From: Evansella sp. AB-P1
GTDB lineage: Bacteria; Bacillota; Bacilli; Bacillales; Salisediminibacteriaceae
Direction: 5' to 3'
NCBI RefSeq assembly: GCF_029688925.1
Contig: NZ_JARUKY010000012.1
Coordinates: 1-64,000, forward strand
DNA length: 64,000 nt
This document shows positions 1-9,503 of the stretch, in pieces. The stretch's first letter is position 1; each line of letters starts with the position of its first letter. The notes beneath the pieces are model-generated. The model saw nothing but the letters and a program-made list of their open reading frames with translations. It was not told the DNA's origin and did no database searches. The translations under genes and the position numbers were made by a program.

Positions 1-342
1 TCTATGTTTTTGTCTATAGACTTTTGTTCTTGCGCCTACCACCAATAGAACAATTATGTTATAGTATGTTTATTAAAAAGTGCGAATATTCAAAAAACAT
101 TAATCGACCCCATGATAAAATGCTTCGACCTCGAAAAGGCAAGTTGAATCTTGAAAACTATTTTAAGGAGATTTGTAGAAAGATCACCTTAAAAGTGGAA
201 GCTAGGTAAAGGAGATTTGTATATATCGATAGTTTGTATCACTCCACGTATGCAAACGAACAATAGATTAATAGTATAGTATAGATTGCTTTAAATATAA
301 TGTTAAATATCTGAATATTCTTAACAATGAGGGGGGAGAACT
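1..342. other. Leader region upstream of yesL, no gene supported
   Basis: No convincing gene is seen here. A 61-codon open frame at 24-209 lacks a ribosome binding site and recognisable domains. The 13-base word AAGGAGATTTGTA occurs twice, at 165-177 and 209-221. It looks like a duplicated ribosome-binding segment, with no good start codon after either copy. The last 20 bases hold the GGGGGGAG ribosome binding site of the next gene. Confidence 0.4.
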
Positions 343-981
343 ATGGAAAATAGCGGCTTAGTGGGAGGGTTTTATCGATTATCTGAATGGATCATGCGAT
401 TAGCCTTCTTAAATATACTTTGGATCATTTTCTCAATTGCAGGTTTACTATTATTCGGCATTACCCCAGCTACCGTTGCCGTTTTCACTATTATTAGGAA
501 ATGGTTTATGGGTCAGGTAGATATCCCTATTTTTAAAACATTTACTAGTGTATTTAAAGGTGAATTTGTCAAAGTGAACGTATTAAGTTTTCTAATTGGA
601 GCAATTTGTATCATTATATATATAGATTTTATATTGATTGCTTCCTTTGGGGGGATAGTACAAAGCCTCTTGTTTGCTGTCTTAGTCATTGTCAGTTTAC
701 TACTTTTAATAATAACCCTTTATATTTTTCCCGTTTATGTTCATTATGATTTAAAGTTTTTTGACTATTTAAAATGGTCATTAATCATTGGGTTACTTAA
801 TCCTGCAGCGACAATTACAATCATGGTTGGAATCATCGTCCTCTATCAAATTTATACCTTCATCCCTGGGTTTATCCCATTTTTTAGTATGAGTTTAATT
901 GGTATGGCCATCATGGGACCAGCATATTTTAGTATCCAAAAAATTGAGGACAGAAAAAAGACATTACAAGAAAGTAATTAA
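343..981 (+). CDS. yesL: YesL-like DUF624 membrane protein
   Basis: This 212-residue integral membrane protein belongs to the YesL/DUF624 family. It has about five hydrophobic segments and an N-terminal stretch with the family pattern (a short amphipathic start, then the first membrane helix around residues 20-40). Family members lie next to YesM/YesN-type two-component systems and sugar ABC importers, as here, but their biochemical role is not known. A regulatory or accessory role at the membrane with the downstream kinase is an inference. The start is set by a GGGGGGAGAACT ribosome binding site just before the ATG. Only 73 bases separate it from yesM, so co-transcription is likely. Confidence 0.85.
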   Translation: MENSGLVGGFYRLSEWIMRLAFLNILWIIFSIAGLLLFGITPATVAVFTIIRKWFMGQVDIPIFKTFTSVFKGEFVKVNVLSFLIGAICIIIYIDFILIASFGGIVQSLLFAVLVIVSLLLLIITLYIFPVYVHYDLKFFDYLKWSLIIGLLNPAATITIMVGIIVLYQIYTFIPGFIPFFSMSLIGMAIMGPAYFSIQKIEDRKKTLQESN

Positions 982-1054
982 TAGTAGAATGACAATCAGG
1001 AATCTCCTATGCTTTTTTTATCAAACGTATCCTATCTAGAAATGAGTGTATCAA

Positions 1055-2875
1055 ATGAAAAGGTGGCAAGAATTTTCATTAAAAACGAAAATGTTCGCAG
1101 CATTTTCTACAGTTGTTCTGCTACTAATTGCTTTCACATGCCTTTTGTTTTATTTTACAAATGTCTATGAAATGAAGCGTCAAACACAGTCCCTTTCTAG
1201 TGTTATTTCCATGCAGTTTAATAAAACACTAGAATTATATATTCAAGATATTGAACGACTATCGACCGTAATTTTTACAGATACAGTCATTCAAAGAAGT
1301 TTAGATAGTCATTATGACATGTATGATCCTAATGAACATATTAATATTAAAAATGATATCTTTCCAAGGCTATTTAATTATGCCTATCCGATGCATGATG
1401 TTGAGAAAATTTCCTTATATTCAACGAATAGAATCATGTACAGTTATTTTAAAAGAGGAGATATAGAAGTTGAGAGTAATGTAGCAAAGGAAGACTGGGA
1501 AGAAAAATTGGACAGTCTTTCCAAAACTGATTTTTTTCTTTTACCAACAACAGAAATGATATTACCAAATGGCAACCGTGAACAAGTCATTTCATTAGTA
1601 AAAAACATTTATCAAATTCCACGTAGACATAAAATAGGATCCATGAAGATTCAAGTGAATGTAAAAACTTTAGATGATTTACTAGTACATAATGATCATT
1701 TTGGTTTAGGTGATAATATTAGAGTTCTCATTATGGCAGAGGATAATAATGTGATATATGACAATAACGGTCAGCATACAGGAGAAACTATTAGTAACTT
1801 TGAATTCATCTACGACTATGACGAATCACATCAAGGAATGGTTAGTTGGGAGAACAAGGATTACTTATATACATTTGAAAGATCACATTATACAGATTGG
1901 AATACATTAATCTTAATTTCTAACGACTTTATCGTTTCAGAGCAGCGGAAAATACAATCCTATATTATCTTTTTTGGGCTTTTTTCTACCATCATTATTG
2001 CGATCGTTTCTTTTTGGCTATCGCATACCATTACAGAACCACTAGAAAAAATGATGAAAAAAATGAAACGTGTAGAGCAAGGAAAGTTAAGAGAAAGAAT
2101 GGATTTGACAGGAAATGAAGAAATAGATGTTTTAAATCGTGTTTATAACAATATGCTTGATAGCATTAATCGCTTGATTAAAGAAGTATATGAAGCAAAA
2201 CTAACGGAAAAGGATGCAAAAATAATTGCCCTTCAATCTCAAATTAATCCACATTTCTTGTATAACACATTAAACACAATGAAATCGATTAGCCGTGTAA
2301 AAGGAGTGGAGGAAGTAGCTGAAATCTCTGAAGCACTATCTGATTTATTCAAATATAGTATGAAGCATTTGAGGGAGCCAGTTAATTTATATAGCGAATT
2401 AGAACATGTACAAAATTATATGAAAATACAAAACTATCGATTCGGAGATCGATTTAAGCTTATCAGTAATATAAATGAAGAATTATATACAGCTTCATTA
2501 CCTAAATTAACATTACAGCCGATTATTGAAAATGCCGTGAACCATGGTTTAAAAGACGTGAAAAAAGGAGGGTTAATAGAGTTAACAGGTGAAAAACATG
2601 GTGATATTCTACACCTCATTATTAAAGATAATGGAAAGGGGATAGAGGAGGATAAGTTAGCCGTTCTAAAACAAAAATTATTATCCTCTAGTTTCCAAGA
2701 AAAATACGGTGATGATCAAGCAGGGATTGGTCTTATTAATATTCAAGAGAGAATTCAACTATTATATGGGAAAACATTTGGTCTGAAAATTGATAGTAAC
2801 CCAGAGTCAGGTACAACGATAACATTAGAAATACCTTTTGTGAATCATGAAAGGAAGGAGTTGGACCGACAATGA
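1055..2875 (+). CDS. yesM: Sensor histidine kinase, YesM type
   Basis: Membrane sensor kinase of the YesM (His_kinase plus HATPase_c) family, partner of the AraC-type response regulator that overlaps its end. A membrane helix near residues 10-35, an extracytoplasmic sensor region of about 260 residues and a second helix near 300-325 are followed by a HAMP linker. The phospho-acceptor motif INPHFLYNTLN has its His near residue 400. The ATPase N-box PIIENAVNHG and the glycine motifs DNGKGI and GIGLINI follow. I chose the ATG at 1055; a GTG nine bases upstream (1046) is also in frame, and neither has a strong ribosome binding site. By analogy with Bacillus yesMN, it probably senses a pectin- or rhamnogalacturonan-derived saccharide. 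Confidence 0.9.
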   Translation: MKRWQEFSLKTKMFAAFSTVVLLLIAFTCLLFYFTNVYEMKRQTQSLSSVISMQFNKTLELYIQDIERLSTVIFTDTVIQRSLDSHYDMYDPNEHINIKNDIFPRLFNYAYPMHDVEKISLYSTNRIMYSYFKRGDIEVESNVAKEDWEEKLDSLSKTDFFLLPTTEMILPNGNREQVISLVKNIYQIPRRHKIGSMKIQVNVKTLDDLLVHNDHFGLGDNIRVLIMAEDNNVIYDNNGQHTGETISNFEFIYDYDESHQGMVSWENKDYLYTFERSHYTDWNTLILISNDFIVSEQRKIQSYIIFFGLFSTIIIAIVSFWLSHTITEPLEKMMKKMKRVEQGKLRERMDLTGNEEIDVLNRVYNNMLDSINRLIKEVYEAKLTEKDAKIIALQSQINPHFLYNTLNTMKSISRVKGVEEVAEISEALSDLFKYSMKHLREPVNLYSELEHVQNYMKIQNYRFGDRFKLISNINEELYTASLPKLTLQPIIENAVNHGLKDVKKGGLIELTGEKHGDILHLIIKDNGKGIEEDKLAVLKQKLLSSSFQEKYGDDQAGIGLINIQERIQLLYGKTFGLKIDSNPESGTTITLEIPFVNHERKELDRQ

Positions 2876-4386
2876 ATATCTTTTTAGTAGAGGACGAACC
2901 TTGGGCATTAGCTGAATTAGTAGCGTTATTTAAACGTTATGAACCAAAACATACAATCTATTCCTTTGAAAATGGGGATGATGCTTATGCTGAATTGAAA
3001 AATGTTCGTCCACACCTAGCTATTTCAGATATAACGATGCCTGGAATGGATGGATTAGAATTTATTAATAAAGTGATGGAACTAGACCCTTCTATTAAAT
3101 GTATTATATTAAGTGTCCATGATCAGTTTGAGTATGCACAACAAGGGTTAAAAATGGGAGTATGTGATTATTTACTTAAACCAATTAAAAAGGAGCAGTT
3201 ATATAAGACCATTGACAGTGTTATTGCCTCAATAGAAAGTGAAACGATAAAAAGAGAAGAAGAGGAAATGCTGTCTATTACTAAACTCCTTTATACTACT
3301 TCAGAAGAAGAAAACGAGCATTATCTTTTTTCTAAACCATACTATCTCGTCTCTTTAATTATAGAAAACTGGAAAGGGAAGACTAGCTGGCAAGATACCA
3401 ACATCTCGAAGGAGGAAATGAAAAGTTACCTTGCTATGAACGGAAACGAAAAAGGGGAAATATTCTGTTTAGATTATGACGGTCAATGTAGAATATTACT
3501 TATTCCTATATTAGACAAGTCAAACCAATCTACTATAGAAAAACACATTAAAAGGATTTTTGAGCATTTAAAAAACAAAGTGACAGTTCATGTTAGCTAT
3601 CTTAAAAAAAATGAATATGAAAGTATTGCAACGGTGTTTGATTTAGTAAATAAAAAGTTAGTAGACCATATGAGATTTGGACAATCAACATACATTCCTC
3701 CAGAAACAGTGAAGGACGAATTAGATTTAACCAATATATGGGTAAAAATCAGGGTAATTGAAACACTGATCCTCAAAGGGGAATTATTAAAAATTAAAGG
3801 AATAATTTATAGTATAACTTCACAATTGAAGTTAAAGAGTATTACAATGTTGCAGCTAAAGCTTCTAATAAATAATATTCATTATGCTTTAAAATATAGA
3901 TTAAAAGAAAACTTAGGTTCAAATACGGATATTGAATCTATCCAAGTTAATTTAGATACTTTAGATACCTTTTCAACTTTCGAGGAACTAGCTGACTGGC
4001 TCGAGGAAATAATACTTCGTATAGCAGAACACTTTACACCAACATTAATAGAACCGAAGAATCTTATACCAAAAGTTATCCAATGGATCCATAGTAACTA
4101 TCAACAAAATCCACTTTTTCAAGATTTCGCCAACGAACACCACGTTAGTTTGAGTTATTTATCAAGGGAATTTAAAACACAAACTGGATGTACCTTTTCT
4201 GAGTATATAATGAGATATCGAATTGAAAAAGCAAAGGAGTTTTTCAGTGAAGGATTAAAGAGAACTAGTGAAGTTAGTAGCCTTGTTGGTTACGATGATC
4301 CGAAACACTTTAGTTCTGTTTTCAAAAGAATAGAGGGGATTTCTCCAAAGGACTTTAAAAAAACAATTCAATATATCAATCATTAA
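2872..4386 (+). CDS. yesN: AraC-family response regulator, YesN type
   Basis: A 504-residue response regulator. An N-terminal CheY-like receiver (residues 1-120, phospho-acceptor Asp53 in SDITMPGMDG, conserved Lys in LLKPIKK) is joined through a long poorly conserved linker to a C-terminal AraC/HTH_18 DNA-binding domain (about 400-500, ending in the family signature GYDDPKHFSSVFKRIEG). The ATG overlaps the yesM stop by four bases, so the two are translationally coupled. It should activate the downstream solute-binding-protein promoter when phosphorylated by YesM; that target is inferred from position and family precedent. A strong terminator follows immediately. Confidence 0.92.
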   Translation: MNIFLVEDEPWALAELVALFKRYEPKHTIYSFENGDDAYAELKNVRPHLAISDITMPGMDGLEFINKVMELDPSIKCIILSVHDQFEYAQQGLKMGVCDYLLKPIKKEQLYKTIDSVIASIESETIKREEEEMLSITKLLYTTSEEENEHYLFSKPYYLVSLIIENWKGKTSWQDTNISKEEMKSYLAMNGNEKGEIFCLDYDGQCRILLIPILDKSNQSTIEKHIKRIFEHLKNKVTVHVSYLKKNEYESIATVFDLVNKKLVDHMRFGQSTYIPPETVKDELDLTNIWVKIRVIETLILKGELLKIKGIIYSITSQLKLKSITMLQLKLLINNIHYALKYRLKENLGSNTDIESIQVNLDTLDTFSTFEELADWLEEIILRIAEHFTPTLIEPKNLIPKVIQWIHSNYQQNPLFQDFANEHHVSLSYLSREFKTQTGCTFSEYIMRYRIEKAKEFFSEGLKRTSEVSSLVGYDDPKHFSSVFKRIEGISPKDFKKTIQYINH

Positions 4387-4425
4387 AAAAAGTCCCCACC
4401 TACCATTGGTGAGGACTTTTTTTAT
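4386..4425 (+). terminator. Rho-independent terminator after yesN
   Basis: The arms AGTCCCCACC and GGTGAGGACT form a near-perfect 10-bp stem with a short loop and are followed by seven T residues. It separates the regulatory genes from the transporter genes. Confidence 0.9.
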
Positions 4426-4525
4426 GATTTTTTCAGAACACCTTAGATGTTTTTTTATATATTTTTTGTCTTTTATCGAAACTGTCTTTTCATAATAGTA
4501 AAATACACCCCCCTAAATTGTAAAA

Positions 4526-4539
4526 TGAAAGCGTTTTAG
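4526..4539 (+). promoter_or_regulatory. Possible cre (CcpA) site before the solute-binding protein
   Basis: TGAAAGCGTTTTAG matches 12 of 14 positions of the catabolite-responsive element consensus TGWAANCGNTNWCA; the last two positions differ. It lies 64 bases before the binding-protein start, where CcpA repression of a sugar importer would be expected. No footprint data are available, so this is a sequence match only. Confidence 0.5.
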
Positions 4540-4602
4540 TTTGCTAAAATTCATAATATTATGAAAATACAAAATATTAATAAATGAAACGGGAGGGGAA
4601 TT

Positions 4603-5904
4603 ATGATGAATGCTATGAAAAAGTTATTTTGTTTGATTTTTATACTAATGATATTTTCATTAGTAGCCTGTAATTCTGATGGATCAACAAGTGGAGATGG
4701 GGGAGATGGTAATGAAGAGGTAACCCTTACACTTCTGTTAACCTCTACCCAAGCAAATGCTGGTATGGAAGCTGTTATCGAGGAGATTGAAAATAGGTAC
4801 AATATTATAACGGAAGTAGAGATTCGACCAGCTGGAACAGAGGGGGATAACTTAGTAAAAACTAGATTAGCTACTGGTGATATGACAGATATCATGGTGT
4901 ATAATACTGGAGCTCTATTTGATGCACTTAATCCAGAGGAATACTTTGCTGACTTAAGTGATGAACCGTTTATGGAAACGATCGAAGAAACGTTCTTGGA
5001 TACAGTTACAGTAGATGGGAAGAGTTATGGCATTCCTGTATCAACTGCACAAGCTGGAGGGTGGATCTATAACAAGAAAGTCTATGAAGAGCTTGGACTT
5101 TCCGTTCCAACCACTTGGGACGAATTGATGGCAAACAATCAAGTGATTAAGGATGCTGGAATTGTACCTGTTGTTGCATCGTTCCGAGATACGTGGACAT
5201 CCCAGTTAATTCTTTTAGCTGATTACTATAACGTACACAGCGTACTTCCAACTTTTGCAGATGATTATACACATAACAAAGCAAAATTCGCCGATACTCC
5301 GGTTGCCTTAAGAGGGTTTGAAAAAATGCAAGAAATTCATGATGCTGGCTTCTTTAATAATGAAGAAACAGCAACCTCTTATGAAGATGCTATTAGAATG
5401 GTAGGAGAGGGTTCAGCTGTTCATTATCCGATTCTAACTCAAGCACTCCCTGCATTTTCTGATGATCATATCAATGATATAGGCGTTTTCGGTCAACCAG
5501 GTGATGACCCAGATAATCATGGACTAACCTTATGGATGCCAAATGGGGTTTATATTAATAAAGAAATAGAGAACTTTGATGCTGCAAAAACGTGGTTTGA
5601 GTTTTTCGTTTCCCAAGATGGGCAAGATTTATATATGACTAATTTTGCACCACAAGGACCATCTGTAGTAAAAGGAATTGAATTACCGGATGATGTTTAC
5701 CCAGCAGTAAAGGATATGCTTACCTACGTACAAGAAGGGCGAGTTGAAGCTGCATTAGAATTCCACTCTCCTTTAAAGGGACCAAACCTTGAACAAATCT
5801 TGGTTGAAGTAGGCTTAGGAATGACATCCGCAGATGATGCAGCTGAAAATTACGATAGAGATGTACTGAGACAAGCGAGACAATTAGGTTTAGACGGTTG
5901 GTAA
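4603..5904 (+). CDS. ABC sugar importer, solute-binding lipoprotein (YesO-like)
   Basis: Extracellular family 1 solute-binding protein of 433 residues, tethered to the outer face of the membrane. The signal sequence ends in the lipobox LVAC with the lipidated Cys at residue 23, followed by a Ser/Gly/Asp-rich linker and then the alpha/beta binding-protein fold (for example GIPVSTAQAGGWIYNKKVYEELG). The start follows a strong GGGAGGGG ribosome binding site; a second ATG is two codons in. It is encoded upstream of two MalF/MalG-type permeases and downstream of YesMN. This matches the Bacillus yesOPQ importer for rhamnogalacturonan oligosaccharides. The actual ligand cannot be read from sequence. 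Confidence 0.9.
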   Translation: MMNAMKKLFCLIFILMIFSLVACNSDGSTSGDGGDGNEEVTLTLLLTSTQANAGMEAVIEEIENRYNIITEVEIRPAGTEGDNLVKTRLATGDMTDIMVYNTGALFDALNPEEYFADLSDEPFMETIEETFLDTVTVDGKSYGIPVSTAQAGGWIYNKKVYEELGLSVPTTWDELMANNQVIKDAGIVPVVASFRDTWTSQLILLADYYNVHSVLPTFADDYTHNKAKFADTPVALRGFEKMQEIHDAGFFNNEETATSYEDAIRMVGEGSAVHYPILTQALPAFSDDHINDIGVFGQPGDDPDNHGLTLWMPNGVYINKEIENFDAAKTWFEFFVSQDGQDLYMTNFAPQGPSVVKGIELPDDVYPAVKDMLTYVQEGRVEAALEFHSPLKGPNLEQILVEVGLGMTSADDAAENYDRDVLRQARQLGLDGW

Positions 5905-5936
5905 GAAGAACTAACGAATAGTTCTCTATTTAATAG

Positions 5937-6095
5937 ACTCTGTTAAAGATTACTGTTGCTTTTAATATTGAGAAGTGTAGAACGTAAGGCGCAACACACT
6001 AGCGCACCTTGTTTAGTTAGAGTCCCTATTCGAAAGGGACTCCAACTAGCAAGGGAGTATATGAAGGGAAAATCAACCTCAAAGTTTAACAGAGC
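5937..6095. mobile_element. MITE-like element between binding protein and permease genes
   Basis: A non-coding stretch of about 159 bases is bounded by a perfect 10-bp inverted repeat: CTCTGTTAAA at 5938-5947 and TTTAACAGAG at 6085-6094. Inside are two further hairpins: GGCGC/GCGCA around 5988-6006 and a 7-bp stem GAGTCCC/GGGACTC at 6020-6042. No open reading frame is present. The compact inverted-repeat architecture resembles a miniature inverted-repeat element. No clear target duplication was found, so insertion is an inference. Confidence 0.5.
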
Positions 6096-6227
6096 AATTT
6101 TATAAAATTAGTGAATTAGAATGACTTATTAATTGGAAAGACTCATCAAAACTTTCAGATGGACCCTTTCCATTAAACATTCTGTTCACTAGATTTATTG
6201 AATAGAGATAGGGATAGGGAGTGAACA

Positions 6228-7091
6228 ATGTTGAAATCCAAGAGTGTATATACCTATACTTTACTAATTCCTGCAGCAATAATCTATGGTGTTTTGTTCA
6301 TTCTACCAACTTTACTATCATTCTTTTTTAGTTTCACTAGATGGAATCTTCGAGAATGGGAATGGATTGGTTTTGAGAATTTTATGATGTTCTTTGAAGA
6401 ACCGTCACTAATGATAGGTTTTCAGAACACTTTAATATACGCTGTTCTCACTATGGGTTTGAAGGTTGTTTTAGGATTAATATTTGCCGTTTTCTTATGT
6501 TCTAAATTAAAAACAAAGAGTTTTCTTCGGGCAACTGTTTTTTTCCCAACATTAGTTAGTACGATTGCTGTTGGTATTACATTTAGTGCCTTAATGCATC
6601 CTTCACAAGGTCTCATAAATCAAACTTTGGGGTTAATTGGTATAAACGGACCTGATTGGCTTGGAAACCCCAGTTTGGCTTTAATTTCAGTGGCTTTTGT
6701 TGATGTTTGGAAAGGTGTCGGCATTGCAACTGTTATTTTTATTGCAGGTATCATGTCCATACCGAAAGATTATTATGAAGCAGCTAAGATAGATGGGGGT
6801 AATAAATTTCATGAGTTTTGGAATATTACCATACCTTTATCAAGACCGGCTATTAATACAGTAATCATCCTTGCATTTATAGGTGGTCTTCGTACCTTTG
6901 ATTTAGTCTGGGCTATGACTGGGGGAGGACCTGGTTTTAGTTCTGATTTAATCGCATCTATTATCTATAAGCAATATCAAGCTGGCTTCTATGGGTTATC
7001 TACAGCTGGTAATGTCATCTTATTCATGTTAGTGGCAGCCATTGCTTTTCCTTTATATATGTTTCTCAATAGAAAAGAGGTGGATCTATGA
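6228..7091 (+). CDS. ABC sugar importer permease, MalF/UgpA type (YesP-like)
   Basis: This 287-residue permease has six predicted membrane helices. The EAA loop reads YYEAAKIDGGNKFHEFWNITIPL near residues 183-205 and is the contact site for the importer ATPase. The ATG is preceded by a GGGAG ribosome binding site six bases away. It overlaps the next permease by four bases (ATGA), showing operon structure. No ATP-binding subunit is encoded nearby. As in other Bacillus CUT1 importers, a shared ATPase of the MsmX type encoded elsewhere presumably energises it. Confidence 0.93.
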   Translation: MLKSKSVYTYTLLIPAAIIYGVLFILPTLLSFFFSFTRWNLREWEWIGFENFMMFFEEPSLMIGFQNTLIYAVLTMGLKVVLGLIFAVFLCSKLKTKSFLRATVFFPTLVSTIAVGITFSALMHPSQGLINQTLGLIGINGPDWLGNPSLALISVAFVDVWKGVGIATVIFIAGIMSIPKDYYEAAKIDGGNKFHEFWNITIPLSRPAINTVIILAFIGGLRTFDLVWAMTGGGPGFSSDLIASIIYKQYQAGFYGLSTAGNVILFMLVAAIAFPLYMFLNRKEVDL

Positions 7092-7972
7092 AACCACAAA
7101 CAATTCAATCCAACTCTAACGTAATTTTGAAAAAGAAAAAAGACAAAAAAAAACAAACGAATATTTTAGTTGAAGCAGTAGTAGTGTTATTTTCTGCCGT
7201 AATATTTTTAATTCCATTTTATTTTATAATTATTAATTCTTTTAAAACAAGTGAAGAAGCCAGTAGGATGTCTATCAGTTGGCCAACGGAATTCCATATA
7301 ATACAGAACATAACAGAAGTTTTAAATGCGAGAAATGGCATGCTATTACTTGCCTATTTTAATAGTACAGTCATTACGATCACTTCTATCGTTATTTTAG
7401 TTTTAGTATGTTCCATGACTGGCTTTGTGCTACAACGTCGAAGTGATAAAAAAACAAATGGTATTGCCTTTGTTTTTATATCAGGATTAATGGTTCCAAC
7501 GGCAATTGTACCTACTATATGGGTACTGGATAAGTTACATTTGTTTAAAACTCTACCAGGAATTATTTTAATAATGGTTGCAATAACGATTCCTTTTGCC
7601 ATTGTACTATACCGAGGATTTATTGCTACTATTCCTAGGGAAATTGATGAATCAGCAATTATTGACGGATGTGGCGGTTGGATGTTGTATTTTAAAATAA
7701 TCTTTCCATTGCTAAAACCAATTCACGCGACGGTCATTATCATCTCGGCAGTGAACATTTTTAATGACTTTGTTCATCCTTTGTACTTTTTCCCAGGTGC
7801 AGAGAATGCAACGTTGCAGTTAACCCTTTACAATTTCATGAGTATGTATGAAACGTCTTGGAATCTATTATTTGCAAACGTATTACTCATTACGATACCT
7901 CCTTTTATCTTATTTTTGTTCTTCAATAATAGAATTGTTGCTGGTATGACTGCAGGGTCTGTAAAGGGATAG
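7088..7972 (+). CDS. ABC sugar importer permease, MalG/UgpE type (YesQ-like)
   Basis: Second permease subunit of the importer, 294 residues with six predicted membrane helices. It starts with a basic cytoplasmic stretch, followed by the first helix around residues 30-50. The EAA-type loop IPREIDESAIIDGCGGWMLYFK lies near residues 180-205. It is translationally coupled to the preceding permease through a four-base overlap. With the upstream lipoprotein it forms a CUT1-family carbohydrate transporter. Confidence 0.93.
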   Translation: MKPQTIQSNSNVILKKKKDKKKQTNILVEAVVVLFSAVIFLIPFYFIIINSFKTSEEASRMSISWPTEFHIIQNITEVLNARNGMLLLAYFNSTVITITSIVILVLVCSMTGFVLQRRSDKKTNGIAFVFISGLMVPTAIVPTIWVLDKLHLFKTLPGIILIMVAITIPFAIVLYRGFIATIPREIDESAIIDGCGGWMLYFKIIFPLLKPIHATVIIISAVNIFNDFVHPLYFFPGAENATLQLTLYNFMSMYETSWNLLFANVLLITIPPFILFLFFNNRIVAGMTAGSVKG

Positions 7973-8034
7973 ATATGTGTCTGAATCAGTTTGGTGTAGG
8001 ATACAATCCAATAAAAAGAAAGGTGATAGGTACG

Positions 8035-8598
8035 ATGACGAAAAGAATATTAATTTTAACGGGAGATGCGGCAGAAACTCTTGAGGTAATTTACCCATTA
8101 TATAGATGCATCGAAGAAGGGTTTGAGACTACGGTTGCAGTACCGAACAAAGAAGAAGTTCAAACAGTTGTCCACGATAGACAACCTGGAATTATGGAAG
8201 TTTCTACAGAAAGATTGGCCTATCGTGTCCCAGCTCAGAAGAAATTTAGCGAAGTGAATCCTGAAGACTATGATGCTCTTATTATACCAGGGGGAAGGGC
8301 ACCAGAACATATCCGTACCAAACCTGAAGCCGTTCATATTGTAGGACATTTCTTAAGAGAAAATAAAGTTACTGGAGTGATTTGCCACGGAGCAATTGTT
8401 TTTCTCATTCCTGAATTGAAAGAACTTGTATTAAACAAAAAAATTACAGCTGTCCCAACATGTCGTTTTGAAGTAGAGGAATCAGGTGCGCAGTTTAGTG
8501 AAGAATTGGTGTTTACAGATGGTAATATTGTATCTGCGCAAACATGGAGAGACCTTCCTGGATTTATGAAGCAATTCCTAGAGGCAATTGGTAAGTAG
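8035..8598 (+). CDS. DJ-1/PfpI family protein
   Basis: A 187-residue DJ-1/PfpI (class I glutamine amidotransferase-like) protein. The nucleophile elbow VICHGA places the reactive Cys at residue 118 next to His119, and the upstream acidic residue of the triad is probably in GDAAETLEV. Family members act as glyoxalase/deglycase-like enzymes, chaperones or peptidases, so the substrate is uncertain. In frame the ORF could extend to 7975. The ATG at 8035 has the GAAAGGTGAT ribosome binding site and removes an atypical N-terminal 20 residues. It follows the permease gene closely and is closed by a terminator, so it belongs to the transporter transcript. Detoxifying reactive sugar by-products is one possible role (inference). 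Confidence 0.85.
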   Translation: MTKRILILTGDAAETLEVIYPLYRCIEEGFETTVAVPNKEEVQTVVHDRQPGIMEVSTERLAYRVPAQKKFSEVNPEDYDALIIPGGRAPEHIRTKPEAVHIVGHFLRENKVTGVICHGAIVFLIPELKELVLNKKITAVPTCRFEVEESGAQFSEELVFTDGNIVSAQTWRDLPGFMKQFLEAIGK

Positions 8599-8610
8599 GG
8601 AAAAAACGTA

Positions 8611-8646
8611 TAGTCCTTATGTTAATACCATAGGGACTACTTTTTT
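8611..8646 (+). terminator. Rho-independent terminator after the PfpI gene
   Basis: The arms TAGTCCTTATG (8611-8621) and CATAGGGACTA (8629-8639) pair over 11 positions with one G-U, and a run of T residues follows. Confidence 0.88.
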
Positions 8647-8713
8647 GTGAGATGTACTTAAGGTATGAAAATCCAAGCCGTGAATGAATCTAACTATTGT
8701 GAGGATGATTAAT

Positions 8714-9466
8714 ATGTATAGTTTTGAAGGGAAGACGGTATTCGTTACGGGAAGTAGTACGGGAATTGGGAAGGCCACTGCAATTGCGTTTGCTCAACAC
8801 GGGGCAGACGTCATTATCCATTATAATAGTAGTGTTCACGAGGCTGAAAAAGTTAAAGGTGAGATTGAAAAGCTAGAAAGAAGATCACTACTTCTTCAAG
8901 GTGATGTATCCGACTCCCAACAAGTAAATAAAATGGTAGAGAAGATTAAAGAGGAATTTGGAACAATCGACGTTCTAGTTAATAATGCAGGGTCAATGGT
9001 AAGGCGTTCTAGATTAGAGGATCTAGATGAAGGATTATGGGATCAAGTTATTGAAGTAAACTTAAAGTCTGTTTATTTAGTAACAAGAGCTACACTGCCA
9101 TTACTCAAAAAAACAAAAGGGAAAATTATAAATGTCACTTCTATTGCAGCTTCCAATGGTGGGGGAATTGATTCTGTTGCTTATGCTACTTCCAAAGGGG
9201 GAGTAAGTACTTTAACTAAGGCCCTTGCAAAGGATTTAGTGGAATATCATATTAATGTAAATGCTCTTTCACCAGGGGTGATAAGTACGCCATTCCATGA
9301 TAGGCATACTTCTGCTGAGAAACGTCAAAATGCAGTAAAGACCATACCGATGGGGAGAGAAGGAACGCCAGAAGAAACGGTAGGGGCTACCCTCTATTTA
9401 GCATCAGACTATGCAGCATATGTAACTGGTCAAATAATAGAAGTTAATGGCGGCCAACTTATGTAA
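8714..9466 (+). CDS. Short-chain dehydrogenase/reductase (SDR)
   Basis: Classical SDR oxidoreductase of 250 residues. The cofactor motif TGSSTGIG is at residues 12-19, NNAG follows around residue 90, and the active site YATSK gives catalytic Tyr157 and Lys161. It ends with the family motif YVTGQIIEVNGG. I start it at the ATG at 8714, nine bases after GAGG; the frame is open to 8684 but those residues are not SDR-like. It is followed directly by a cyclase-family hydrolase and the rhamnosidase. Oxidation of a released sugar or sugar acid is therefore plausible. The substrate is not determined by sequence. Confidence 0.88.
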   Translation: MYSFEGKTVFVTGSSTGIGKATAIAFAQHGADVIIHYNSSVHEAEKVKGEIEKLERRSLLLQGDVSDSQQVNKMVEKIKEEFGTIDVLVNNAGSMVRRSRLEDLDEGLWDQVIEVNLKSVYLVTRATLPLLKKTKGKIINVTSIAASNGGGIDSVAYATSKGGVSTLTKALAKDLVEYHINVNALSPGVISTPFHDRHTSAEKRQNAVKTIPMGREGTPEETVGATLYLASDYAAYVTGQIIEVNGGQLM

Positions 9467-9503
9467 TAGTTTACTAGAATTTAGTTATGAAGGAGGAAAA
9501 GTG

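Noticed and set aside
24-209. 61-codon frame at the left end
   Set aside because: No ribosome binding site, unusual composition and no recognisable domain.
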